Of a stretch of 64,000 nt of DNA, positions 47,030-57,850 are shown one piece after another. The stretch is from Zygnema cylindricum (lineage: Eukaryota > Streptophyta > Zygnematophyceae > Zygnematales > Zygnemataceae). The stretch's first letter is position 1; each line of letters starts with the position of its first letter. Location of the stretch: positions 149,001 through 213,000 of the forward strand of contig JBBHKE010000216.1 of NCBI GenBank assembly GCA_037447655.1, written 5' to 3'. The translations under genes were made by a program, and so were the position numbers. The notes beneath the pieces were generated by a model. That model saw only the letters and a list, made by a program, of their open reading frames with translations. It was not told the DNA's origin and did no database searches.

Positions 47030-47770
47030 ATGGAGGACACAGAATTGCAAGTTATGGGCCCACCCTCTAGGGTGCCCACCTTCAATGGATGTGGATTCAT
47101 CTATTGGGAAGCCATGATGATGGGATCTTTGTGTGAAAAACGATATTGGAGTATCGTTAGTGGACAAGTGAAACATCCACCTTCGGGAACTCCACCAAGA
47201 TTTGGTGGAGTAAGGTTTCCTGTAGCAACGGTTGCCTCAGCGGAGGAGGCAGCTGATGGAGAGAGCAGTGTGTCCGAAAAGGGGAAAGGGAAGAAGACAC
47301 CCCTCACTCCTATTACCACAGTACTGGGAGCGGCGACTGTGAAGACCACGGAGAACGATACTCAAATGTGGGAGGATGTAAACATGGCTGCCAATAACTT
47401 CATTCTCAGGCACCTCACTCAAGCTTTGGCCTCTCTTCATCTTCACATTTGCAAGGCCGAGGAGTTGTGGGTGAGTTTGGTGGAGATTTATAGAACTGGA
47501 ACCATTCAACAGCTCCAGTTGGCTGAGCAAAAGCTAGTGAGTTACACTTACAAAGGAGGAAAGATGTTAGATTACTGTAATGATCTTTCTTGTTTGTAAA
47601 TGGAGATGGAAAGTGCCGGATGGACACGTACAATGAAAATGAAAGTTAACACTCTTATCATGAAGTTACCAGATGAGTTCGAAAGCATAGTGTATCGAGT
47701 ATAGGAAATGCCTAATAGTTCATGGAAATGGAACACACTGGTCAGGATGATACTTGTGGAGGAAAACACA
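47030..47770 (+). pseudogene. Element D gag, with stops
   Basis: The frame starts at ATG 47030 inside the LTR, crosses the primer-binding site as LQVMGPPSRVPTFNG and continues to a stop at 47597-47599. It resembles plant copia gag (FIYWEAMMMGSLCEKRYW, YRTGTIQQLQLAEQK, YTYKGGKMLDYCNDL). After the stop the same frame continues with MKLPDEFESIVYRV and meets another stop at about 47702. The zinc knuckle further on reads CHFFKKSGHFIADC, with the second Cys lost. Confidence 0.82.
47051..47064 (+). promoter_or_regulatory. Primer-binding site complementary to the anticodon arm of initiator tRNA-Met
   Basis: GTTATGGGCCCACC is the complement of the eukaryotic initiator tRNA-Met sequence GGTGGGCCCATAAC, ending at about tRNA position 39. 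Drosophila copia and yeast Ty5 prime from this internal region. The usual plant site (TGGTATCAGAGC) is absent. The 13-14-nt match is seen; use of a cleaved half tRNA is inferred. Confidence 0.8.
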
Positions 47771-48149
47771 ATGGAGATTAGGAGAGGAGGAAAGAGTATT
47801 TAAGCTCTAGCAGCAGGAGGGGACCAATAGAGGAAGGACCCAAAGAAACCGTACAAAGGGGATCATCCTGGAGGACCGAGGCCCCCAAAGGGTCTTTGTC
47901 ATTTTTTCAAAAAGTCGGGACACTTCATTGCAGATTGTGTCAAGCTAGCGGAGCTGAGGCTCCATGACCGTGGAGGGGGTTCTTCAGGAGGGAAGAAACG
48001 GCACTTGTTGTTACAAAGGTGACAGGAGAAACCGAGGATGAGTCCTCTGAGGAGGATGGGGAGCTTCTTCTTGACGAGAGTCTGTAGGAGAAGGAGATCC
48101 CTTTGAGCAAAAGTAAACCCTTAGACCAATTCGGGAAGCTCCACAGGAA

Positions 48150-50618
48150 GGATGGGTTATCGACTCAGGTGCATCCATGCATATGTGTCGCGATAAAGAA
48201 CTCTTCACTAAGTTAAGGAAAATCCTTACTGTAGAGATAGAGTATGGGGATGGGAGTGTAGTTACTACAGATCTAGTGGGATCATTGGATCTGAAAGTCT
48301 TACTGGAGGGTAAGACTTCTATACTTACATTCTCAAATGTACTCTACATTCCTCAGCTGAGTAAAAATCTTGTCAATACGTCTGTGTTAGATGACAAAGA
48401 ATTTGATACCTTTACTCGAAAGGGAGTCTTTACAGCTAAGTATGGGGATGAAGTTTACTTCACGGCAGATAAGGGTAGCCAAGGAATGTTTAGGCTTAAC
48501 CTGAGTAATGAAAAGAAGAATGCTTACTATGTTGGTGTTCCTAAGTTGATGATTTGGCATAAGCGGTTGGGGCATGTGCATTTTGATAGGTTGAGGGAAA
48601 TGAAAAAGCTTAGGGTAGTAGAAGGCATTCAGTTTGGGGATAATGAAATGATGGATGATTGTAGTGGTTGTGCTCAAGGTAAGGCTCACAGACTTCCCTT
48701 TCCCAAAGCCGCCACATATAGAGGTGAGAAAGTGTTAGATTTGGTCCACACAGATATTTGGGGTCCTGCAAAGGTACCATCGGTTGGAGGAAAGAGGTTT
48801 ATGATGACAATAACTGATGACTGGTCTAGGTACACTAAAGTCTACTTTCTGGAAACAAAGTCTGAAGCATCAACTTACTTCAAAGAATATAAAGCCTGGA
48901 GTGAGAACTTGCATGAAACCTCCATTAAGAGGATAAAGAGTGATAATGGGGGGGAATATACCTCTAATCAGTTTGAGGAATATCTGAGAGATGAGGGAGT
49001 ACAACACCAGAAAACTGTACCATATAACCCGGAACAAAATGGGGTAGCTGAGAGGTTGAATCGAACACTAGGAGATAGTGTACGCAGTATGTTGTCCGAC
49101 AAGAAAATAGGAAAGAGATTTTGGGCAGAAGCAAAGAATTGTGCCAACTACATTAAGAAAAGAGTCCTTACCTCAGCTCTAAAGGGAGTAACACCTTATG
49201 AGAGATGGGTTGGAAGGAAACCAGATATCTCACACCTCAAAGTATTCGGTAGCCAAGTTTACAGTCTTGTTACGGATAGGAAAAACTGGAAACTAGATGC
49301 TAAGGGAAAACCTGGATATTTTGTGGGATATGATGAGGATATTAAGGGATATAGAGTCTATGACTTAGCTAACACAGATATCATTCTGGTGAAACACTTA
49401 GTTGTCATGGATGAAGGGAAGTCATTTGACCCCTTCAAATATACCAAGAAGATAAGAATCAGATTTGAGTCTGAAAGTGAGGAGAACTCGTTCGTTCCCG
49501 AACGGGACATGAGTGAAACCGTGATTGCAGATTCAGGGGAGATCCAAGATGCAAGAGACTCATCGGAAACCTCACATACTCCTATGGACTTCGAGGAGAT
49601 AGAAAAAGCGGGACAAGAACCGGCTTCCATGGACACGGAAGCCGATGAGACAGTGAGAAGAAATCCAAGACTTCCATCTATTCCAGCTTCGGAGTTTGAG
49701 GGAGGAAGGAGGAGCAGCAAACGGATACAAGAAAAACAAGCCGCTCATAAGGTAACTAAGCTATCTCACCCAGATGAGCCTCAGTCTTACTCGGAGGCAG
49801 TGAATAGTCCAGAGAAAGAAAGATGGATTAGAGCCATAAATGATGAGATGGCTTCTATCATGGAAGCAAATACTTGGGAACTAGCGGATTGCCCTCCAGA
49901 CAAAAAACCTATTGGGTGTAAATGGGTATTTAAACTAAAACTGAACCCAGATAATACCATTGAGAGATATAAGGCTCGATTGGTAGCGAAGGGGTTCACC
50001 CAAAAGGAGGGGATTGACTATGACGAGAACTTTGCTCCAGTTGTTCGGTTCCCCTCAGTAAGGATTCTCTTCAGTCTAGCAGCAGCGAAAGACATGGAAA
50101 TTCACCAGATGGACATTACGACTGCTTTTCTTAATGGTGAGTTAGAGGAAGAAATTTTTATGAGACAACCCGAGGGGTTCGTGGAAGAAGGAGAAGAGAG
50201 CAAAGTCTACAGACTCATAAAGTCCTTATATGGACTGAAGCAGGCTCCCCGACAGTGGAATAAAAAACTAGATGAGTTTGTTACAGGTCTGGGATATATC
50301 TGTATCAGCTCTGACCATTCTATGTATATGTTTGATGATGAGAATGGTGTAATTTTTATTGCAATTGATGTGGATCATTTGTTTGTGTTGAGTAAATCTT
50401 TGGAAAAAATCGATAAGTTAAAGAAAGATCTTGGAAGCAGATTTGATATGAAGGATTTAGGGGAGGCAAGATATATTTTGGGGATTCAGATGGAGAGAGA
50501 TAGGGGGAAAAAGATTATCAGACTCACTCAGAAGGAAGCAATAGGTAAATGCTTGAGAAATTCCAGATGGAAAATGCAAACAGTTGTACAACTCCCATGG
50601 CTTGAAAAAAATAAGTGA
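48150..50618 (+). pseudogene. Element D pol: protease, integrase, RT (frameshifted)
   Basis: A long frame (813 codons from ATG 48177) begins just after the protease box (VIDSGASMHMC, 48159). The pre-integrase finger is HKRLGHVHFDRL with CSGCAQGKAH. Integrase has HTDIWG, TDDWSRY, SDNGGEY and EQNGVAERLNRTL, the D-D-E arrangement. RT follows with [51 protein letters not shown] and LKQAPRQWNKKLDE. The catalytic box reads AIDVDHLFVLS where A has YVDDL, so the second essential Asp is His. A base loss near 50545 shifts the frame to a stop at 50618. Confidence 0.93.
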
Positions 50619-51366
50619 TGGGAGTGTAGTAGGAGGAGTGATGATCTTAGATGATCAGATGAGTCCAGAAGAGAGAGAATTTATGAAGTCTATCCCTTAT
50701 AGACAGGTCGTAGGAAGTTTAATCTATTTTATGAATTGTACCAGACTGGACATAGTGGCAGCAGTTGGAGTACTCAGTAGGAGTCTTAATGATCCTAGAA
50801 AGAGAGACTGGGAGGCAGCCAATAGAGTCATGAGATATCTAGTAGGAACCACAGAGTTATGGTTGCATTTGGGAGGGGAGCACACTGATATCACCACTTA
50901 GAGTGATGCCAGTTATGGAGATCCACCTATGAGAAGATGCACTTCTGGGTATGTGTTGTATGTTGGGGAGAGTGCATGTTGTTGGAGTAGTAAGCAACAA
51001 AAGGTGGTTGCTTAGTCCACTGTGGAGGCTGAGTACATGGCCCCTTGTTCTGCTGTGAAAGAATTGATGTGGGTGAAGTCCTTGCTGCAAGAACTAGGGT
51101 ATATGAAGGAGGGAGTGCATCAAGTGTTTTGTGATAATCAAGCTGCCATTGCAATTGCAGCTAATCGAAAACATCATTTTAAGGCTAAACATATGGACAT
51201 AAGATTAAGTTTTGTAAGAGACAAAAATGAGAATAAAATCGTGAATCTTGTATATAGATCTGATGAGGAAATGGTAGCTGAAATGATGACAAAACCAGTG
51301 CCTTTTCCCAAATTAAAATATTGCAGGGAAAAGTGTGGATTAAAACTAAAATTTAAATTAGACTAG
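50590..51366 (+). pseudogene. Element D RT thumb and RNase H
   Basis: After the frameshift the sequence resumes with KSIPYRQVVGSLIYFMNCTR, then RNase H: HTDITT followed by TAG where B has TGG, DASYGDPPM, and VVA followed by TAG where A has CAG, STVEAEYMAP. The final part (51022-51366) is open and ends at the polypurine tract. Confidence 0.85.
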
Positions 51367-51379
51367 AAAATAAGGGGAG

Positions 51380-52381
51380 TGTTGAAATTGTTATTTTTAT
51401 ATCGTATTTTCTAGGTCTGAACTTAGTACAAAATAGGAAAGGTGGACAGCCTGCCTCCACCTCCTCTCTTTTCCCACCATACTTGCCGTAGTCACTGAGG
51501 GATAGAGAGGGTGGCTGAGCCATGGCTGTCCTAGGTTAAGCAGGCAGGGCTAAAGAGTGACTTATGTCACTCTCAACAAAAGGTTGAGTCCGGCAGGACT
51601 CGAACCTCCGACCGGTAGAGCGCGGCTTAGCCGTTAGCTCTAACCAGTCTGTTGTAGGAGTCCGTTGAGATACATTAGGTTTGATTATTATTTATACAAT
51701 GTTACGTGTATGAATTCAATCAACGGAATTACGAATGGACGAACATGGAACCAAGTATTGTATAGTGCGAACATTATCTCGCACGAAAACAAATGAATCG
51801 GACATTTGTTTTGACGGCCGACATTTAATATTGAATCTGATCCGACGGCGTACATCAATGCCGCGATCGCAGAATGGTCACTTTTGGCGTTTATGGACGT
51901 GGCGTGACGTGGCGCCACGCGGAGGGATGACATTTGGTCGCAGGAATTCCGGCGAACATAAAGACAAGTGAAAAGTGTACACACGTCCACATAATGGCGT
52001 TGCCGTACATGGGCCATACAGAAAGTACATCGGCCATAGTACTTTATTGTACCCTACAGTGATCTGATTGGTTTCTACTTCAATAGATAGGGGTTGTGAG
52101 AGTGATTTAGGACTTAAAGAATATTGGTAGATGGGAACCGCTCTCCCTTTGAGAGTTTGTATAAACTTGGCATTTTTGCCGACTCATAACTTATCGGCTG
52201 GTTGGTCGTTTTCAGTGATTCTTTTTGCTACAGACTCAAAGGAGTCCAAATTGCAGAGGGGTGCAGTCAAATAGTCAGTGTGACTTTTTGGGCAGCAGTG
52301 GTTGTGGCTTGAAGTGGGTTAGTTAAATACTATATAAAGGCTTCATGTATTTTGTAGTCCAATGGAGGACACATAATTGCA
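51380..52381 (+). repeat. Element D 3' LTR
   Basis: 1002 bp, TGTTGAAATT to ATTGCA. It is nearly identical to the 5' LTR except in the first 110 bp or so, where differences cluster. The tRNA-Arg-like segment is at 51587-51663 and the GTAC module at about 52002-52051. Confidence 0.94.
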
Positions 52382-52386
52382 AGAAT

Positions 52387-52590
52387 AATTCTGCTACATC
52401 GCACGCTGTGGTTGTGGTTGTCGTGGGTAGTAAATGGGCAATTTTCGTTAAATAATCCACGACGACGAATATGGAGTCATAGCCTTCCCGAGTCAACGGA
52501 AGAGCAACGACAAAGTCCATCGAAATCGCCTCCTAATGAACACATGGCATCAGAAGGGGTTGTAATATGCGACTTTGTAATGCTCCCCTA
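52387..52590 (-). pseudogene. Chromovirus G integrase N-terminal half
   Basis: The minus strand reads [33 protein letters not shown] and ACDVAELF, the first catalytic Asp region of a Ty3/gypsy integrase. A TAG at about 52534 replaces the Trp usual just before this motif. The frame continues beyond element D at 46046. Confidence 0.88.
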
Positions 52591-53576
52591 TGATGTCATT
52601 GTACCTTTTTTGTAATTCAAGGTCTTTCACTGCTCCTTTTTATTGTATGTGTACTATGCAATCACACATTATGTCAATATTGTTTACTCGGTGTCTGTAT
52701 GCACGGGACGGTAAATGACAAAAAGTTAATATTCAATAACCTTTTCGATCTCATGCGAAACCTGTCATGATATGCGAGGTCATCATCCGAACAGATTTAA
52801 TGTACATGTTGAGGCAGGTTGTCAAGCACACGGATTTGAGACAATTGGATTCAGTTACACGTAACAAAAAGTTTGTTTAAACAGACGATTTGTGCTTTTG
52901 TGCCCCATAGTGTAAACCTGCGTACCAACACCAACAATTTAAGTTGTGGAGTTTTAAATAGTTCACCGCTTTAACTAATTAAAACTCAAGAACAAAATGT
53001 TTTTACGATTTCGTATATGGCGTACAAATAGGCGAATAGTGCAAAGATATTCTTCGACCTTCACTATCATTTGTAGGTCTATTGCGAAATTTTTCGCCGT
53101 CCTCGCCTCTCCGTCTCATTTCACACTACAGTACAGCTACTGTACCGCTCCAATATCAACACTTTATTTGAACGAAACATGTTTGAATACGTTGTGGTGT
53201 TGCTTGATGGCACATTAAGTGAGAAAATATAAAAAAACTCAGGAAGCCATAGCGTAAAGTTTTAAAATAACATTGACATAGTCATAACCACGACATCACA
53301 CATTTGAAGAAACCTTGTTTCGTTGTCTGCCTATTCATCTTTTATAGGCGTTGTCTATCCGAAGTGTCACAAACAGCTACTACGGACTTCTATAACCACT
53401 CTCATGTTGTATACGTACACAATCGTCACAAGTTTTATACATGTTTACAACAGTCACAATTAAATGTAACAATTTCGTTTTCTATTAGAACACTTTGAAA
53501 AGTAGTACCAAGAATCTTCGCTAATATACATAGTTACATCTCAAAGTTTTAGTTTCACGGGAAACCCTCTTTATTA
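52591..53576. other. Intergenic, homology to chromovirus lost
   Basis: No retroelement motif, LTR end or gene is recognisable here. Short open frames lack domains. The expected remainder of element B's right LTR is not present. Confidence 0.5.
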
Positions 53577-54220
53577 GGGTGTTTCCTTATGTGCTGAAGT
53601 TATGGTTTTTTTATGTTGTTTTCCTCTAAAGCTTTTCGTCGAACCGATAAAATCTACAGTCGTAAAAACAAGTGAACAAATAGAGTGAAAGAAAAGCACT
53701 GAAATATACTTTCGATCATCTTCAAGCTTAAAATGTACCACATTTTGCTGTTGTGGTTTTCGACCCACTGCCACGTTAAGGCACTTTATTTTCGAACTTT
53801 ACCTCGACACATGTCATAAAGGTGTTGCCACAAACGTGAAAACACAGTTGCACGCATCGTACTATTTTAATAATTTTAAATGAGGAGAAGTACATGAATT
53901 TTTTTTGTCCCTTTGCATGTAGTATGGATGTTTTCCCTTTCAAGAGAGGCAAAGGCAAAGGCATCTTCAACCATGAGCAACATCAGGATGGAAGGTTGTA
54001 CGTCTACAATTTCACGCAAAAACATGTCGTGTCACAAAATATGGTGTGACAACATAGATTGTGGGTGTTCACAATTATCATAGGCAATGTCGACGTATAC
54101 GATCATCACAAACCTAAATAACGATTTCGTTTTTGCTCATTGGGACACTTTTAAAAACTTGTACGTAAAATTTTCATTACAATACAAAGTTCGCTAATAT
54201 GATCACATAAGGACGCACCC
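53577..54220. mobile_element. PIF/Harbinger-like element, GGGTGYKTCC family
   Basis: Left end GGGTGTTTCCTTATGTG, right end CACATAAGGACGCACCC, each beside TTA, consistent with a 3-bp TTA duplication. Its interior shares blocks with 16902-17679, such as a TTTTCGACCCACTGCCACG run and GTACGTCTACAATTTCACG. No transposase is seen. Confidence 0.65.
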
Positions 54221-54293
54221 TTATTTCCCCACTCTCCGCGTATAAACGATATTCGTAGTTTTAACCTTTAATGTGGCATATTCTACGACATTA

Positions 54294-54511
54294 CAGTGAT
54301 AATCGTTATTAGTGTTATATATTTTTACGCTACTTAAAATATCTTTTATCTGTTTACACATGTCGGATTTTCAAGTGGCAATCTCCATGTGGAAGTTGAG
54401 AATATTATGTTTCAATCGCAACCGTCATATCTCTAATCCGATATGTGAGTACGAAGAAAAGAGGTTTTAAGTGGCAAAATAAATATTAACACTAATAACA
54501 ATTAGCGGTGT
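54294..54511. mobile_element. TA-flanked MITE, CACCGNGAATCG family, long-TIR type
   Basis: Inverted ends CAGTGATAATCGTTATTAGTG and CACTAATAACAATTAGCGGTG extend into subterminal matches (TACTTAAAATATCTTTT versus AAGAGGTTTTAAGTG). TA on both sides. 218 bp. It is the complete relative of the fragments at 6545 and 7412. Confidence 0.78.
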
Positions 54512-54827
54512 AGTGTCTTTGGTTGTTTGTAGCCTTTGTACGGTTTAGTTTTTTTTTTTTTTTTTGTCCTTGCTTTATTCTTTATGCTTTCAAACAGCCT
54601 TTGTTGTGCTTTTAGTGTTTTACAGGGTTTTGGTCTTTTACCTTTGATCGTCATCAACTCTTTTTAGTTGTAATCTTGTGTATTCCACGTGTGATATTAT
54701 TCAACAATCAAACGTGTCTTATGTCGTCTCGATATATCTAAAAACGTGGTTTGCCATAGCTCAAAAATTATCTTAGAACAACACATTTAAAGTTTGATCT
54801 TTTCGAGCTCGTTCGAACTGTTTTGGT

Positions 54828-55060
54828 CAGAGGTCGCAAAAGTCAAAAAAATTCATACCCGAAACCGACCGTTTTTTCTTTTTCAAAATCTGAGTAACCG
54901 ACGCCCGACCGAGTTTTGTCACGCTCCAAAATTGTTAACCGTTAACCGACCGTCGTTTACGAAAAAAAAATAACCGAATCTTGATTTTTCGCGACTAACC
55001 GTGCCCGCCCGTAACCGAAAAAAGTTCAAAATTAATCAATGTATGACGGAATAAGCCAAT
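54828..55060. mobile_element. hAT-like MITE, CAGAGGTCGCAAA family, left part
   Basis: It starts CAGAGGTCGCAAAAGTC and matches the first 200 bp of the element at 57238-57695, including AAAATCTGAGTAMCCGACGCC. The right end is missing. Confidence 0.6.
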
Positions 55061-55110
55061 AATTACAATTTGTCGCGTTCCCTAAGATTTGCGAAATGAA
55101 TAGTGTACTA

Positions 55111-55726
55111 CACCGCGAATCGTAATTAGAGTAAATTACTCTAATTCGGTCGCTCGAAATTTCGACTCTATTACATCAAATAGAGTAAATGATTCTAATT
55201 TTTTCATTATTCTGATTTAGGTAAGTTTAATTAGCGTAACAAAATTGTAATATAGGTTCGTTTTAAATAGTGTGGAGTACGGAGGACGTTCGACCGTGCA
55301 AAATTGTACTTTTTTAAGTAAAAAGGTACAAATATTGATTTAATACAATCGCGGTCGCACGTGAAATCGCACTAAACGAAAAATCAATCACATCGGAAAA
55401 ATGTCGTTCGCATAACTCTCGTCCGTCGACAACATCGTCGTCAGTGTGAACATCAGCTGACATTCGGCGCGACAAATAACACTAACGTCATAATGACGTC
55501 AAAACTATACGGACTGACAGATTCTATACATCTACGTAATTTAGTGTTCATAATTTCAACGCGAAAATTTATTGCCGACATAACCCAATATAGAGTACTT
55601 AAATAAATTAGAGTAAACTTCCTCTGTGAAAAAGTTCTATCATATAAACTAGAGTTCATTACTCTAATTGGTTTTTTTTGTTTTTTTACTCTAATTTTTT
55701 CATTACTCTAATTACGATTCACGGTG
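55111..55726. mobile_element. TA-flanked MITE, CACCGNGAATCG family
   Basis: CACCGCGAATCGTAATTAGAG and CTAATTACGATTCACGGTG form the ends, with TA on both sides. A 30-bp flank starting CCTAAGATTTGCGAAATGAA is repeated directly at 55081 and at about 55761. Confidence 0.82.
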
Positions 55727-55854
55727 TACTGTGTTAGATTTGCGACGCTTTGTCGCGGTGCCTAAGATTTGCGAAATGAATACTGTACTACCGTGTCAGA
55801 TTTGCGACGCTAATCATGATGTCACGTACTTCCACGATGCCAAAGAGTACAAAG

Positions 55855-56401
55855 CATAGTTCAAAAGTAGGTGAAAGTAGGCCCATACAATATGCCTATT
55901 GTATGCAAAACATACAATATGCCCTTAAGACCCATATTGTATTGGTCGAAAAATGAAAATAAATAGTTACAGGGTTGAGTTGCACATCGATCGATATAGA
56001 ATTAAACGTCATGTCTAAATTTTGAAAAAAAATTGGACAAAAAAAATAATTTATGTGAGTTTTGAGGTAAAACTTTTTTAAACCGTCAGAATTAGACGAT
56101 CGGACGGTCTCTGATCAAAGTAGCGATCTAAAAAGATCACATGAAAAGCCCATAACACAACTTACGAAAGGATTATCTGTCATATTAGCGCCTGCAAATT
56201 TGAACGTCCGCGTGTTTTAGCTCGCTAAAAAATTTCGTCCGTCGGCATGCGCTGAACTATGATCATACGTCAGATTCGTACGTCCGTACAAGAGTGTCCA
56301 CAACACACACCCATACAGTATGCCTACTCTACGCGAGTTTAGTGCCAAGTTTTGTGCACCTACCAAAGGCCTACCATAAAAACCCCTACTTTTGAACTAT
56401 G
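55855..56401. mobile_element. hAT-like MITE, CATAGTTCAAAAGTAGG family, copy 4
   Basis: Inverted ends CATAGTTCAAAAGTAGG and CCTACTTTTGAACTATG with the family interior (CGATCGGACGGTC). The right flank is PIF/Harbinger-like sequence. No 8-bp duplication is visible. Confidence 0.78.
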
Positions 56402-56625
56402 TTTTAAACGTAAGGTTCAAGATGACGTTTTTTGTCGTGGAAGTGGGTCGAAAAACACAAGACGACAAATTTACGTACATCCTAAGGTCGAGAATGACGC
56501 AAATTGTACTCTACAAATTTGCGATTCTTTCGTACAGTTGAAACTTACGAGGTACGACTCTAAGTTTTACAGGAAAACGACAGAAAAAAACCCTTACTTA
56601 AGCACACAGAGACGCACCCTTACCG
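56402..56625. mobile_element. PIF/Harbinger-like element fragment, right end
   Basis: It matches the end of the element at 16902-17679 (CAAATTGTACTCTACAAATTTGCGATTC with one neighbour variant; TTTTACAGGAAAACGACAG) and terminates with GAGACGCACCC before TTA. Confidence 0.65.
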
Positions 56626-57237
56626 GTGACGATGCTACGCAACATGTACGGTCAGCCTAAGTGGCGTAACGCTAATACCGGTACTCGACGTACTTCCAAG
56701 TCTCTACCGAACTTACCACAACAGCAAATCCCTTAGTTTCGAATCCATAGAAATATCGCCACCTGCCGCCCATGCATCGATTTTCATCCGATACCGCATT
56801 CCAATCAGTCGTCCATAGGAAGATTTTACATTTCCTACAGTCTACATTGGCCCTTAGTCCTTTCCTCACGTACTGGAGACCTGAGCAGAGCATATGGCAT
56901 AGCATGACCTGGCAAAGTGTAGCTCTTGGAGCTTACCTGCAGCAGGTCTACCGGTAAAGTCTATCGAGGCAGTGCCCAGTCTAGAGTAGGCTGCCCATAC
57001 GCCATCAGATGGACATCTTTGGGGGGGGCTAGGAAGTAGGAACCACTGGGTCAAACAAAAGTTGTTTTGGGGGTAAAAAATCGAATTTTTTGAGCGATGA
57101 CCCAAAAAGTGGATCGTTTGCAATCAATAGTATGAGTGTTGGTCCGTACATATACCGTATGGAAACTCTGTACAAAAAGGTACGGAGGAATGGGATGACG
57201 GGAAGAGCTGAATTTTTTTTGGCCAACTAGCGTGGAG

Positions 57238-57695
57238 CAGATGTCGCAAAAGTCAAAAGTTTAGATAACCGCAGCCGACCGTTTTTTTTTTTCAAAATCT
57301 GAGTACCCGACGCCCCACCGGACTATGTCACGCTCCAAAATTTTTAACCGTTACCCGAAACGCGTTTACGAAGATAAAAGTTAACCGAAGCTCAATTTCT
57401 AGCGACTACCCGTACCCGCCCGTACCCGAACAAGTACAAAATTAATGGTACATTTCCCTTATACCTTCCACGATACCAAGAGTACAATAATGTTGTATAG
57501 TATGGACAGTACAGAACTTTCAATTTTTATCGTTTTTTGCTTACCCGACCGTAACCAATTTTGTTTTTTTTTCTGTGAATCAACCTCCCGAATCCGCCCG
57601 GCCCCCCAAATTTGGCACCCAAATCCATTCCGAATCCGACGTGGGTGGTCGGGTAACGGTCGATTACAGTTTCGGTTAACCGTTTGCGACCTCTG
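57238..57695. mobile_element. hAT-like MITE, CAGAGGTCGCAAA family, complete copy
   Basis: The left end CAGATGTCGCAAAAG and right end TTTGCGACCTCTG are inverted repeats, flanked by a perfect 8-bp duplication GCGTGGAG (57230-57237, 57696-57703). The interior repeats ACCCGACG/CCCGTACCCG motifs; it is 458 bp and non-coding. Confidence 0.88.
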
Positions 57696-57850
57696 GCGTG
57701 GAGTGATAGCGCCGTAATTATCGACCCGATAACTCAAAGCGATATATCGTAATATATTCGCGGTATTAGGCTATACGATGTACGGAAATGATACATCGAT
57801 TATCGGTAGGAAAAAAAAATACATATCGAGCATCGGCAAGTGGCTCTTGA

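Larger units (their letters stand above)
46047..47049 (+). repeat. Element D 5' LTR
   Basis: Starts TGTTGAAATT, ends ATTGCA, 1003 bp. It contains the antisense tRNA-Arg-like segment (46254-46330), the GTAC module (46671-46720), ATTGG (about 46736), the TATAAA box (about 46829) and, near its end, the ATG (47030) of the gag frame. Confidence 0.94.
46047..52381 (+). mobile_element. Ty1/copia retrotransposon D, most complete copy
   Basis: LTRs at 46047-47049 and 51380-52381, AGAAT duplications, PBS at 47051-47064, polypurine tract AAGGGGAG at 51372-51379. The interior holds gag, protease, integrase, RT and RNase H in standard copia order. It is the best preserved copy but is not autonomous: gag has stops, the RT box is altered, pol is frameshifted near 50545 and RNase H has two stops. 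Confidence 0.95.
42927..52590 (-). mobile_element. Ty3/gypsy chromovirus G, 5'-truncated, split by element D
   Basis: Reading leftward from about 52590 the minus strand has the integrase core start ([10 protein letters not shown]), an interruption by element D (46047-52386), the rest of integrase, a chromodomain, an accessory ORF, a purine-rich tract and a 451-bp LTR (42927-43377). No gag, protease, RT or 5' LTR is recognisable to the right of 52.6 kb, so the element was truncated. It sits in the right LTR of element B. Confidence 0.85.
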
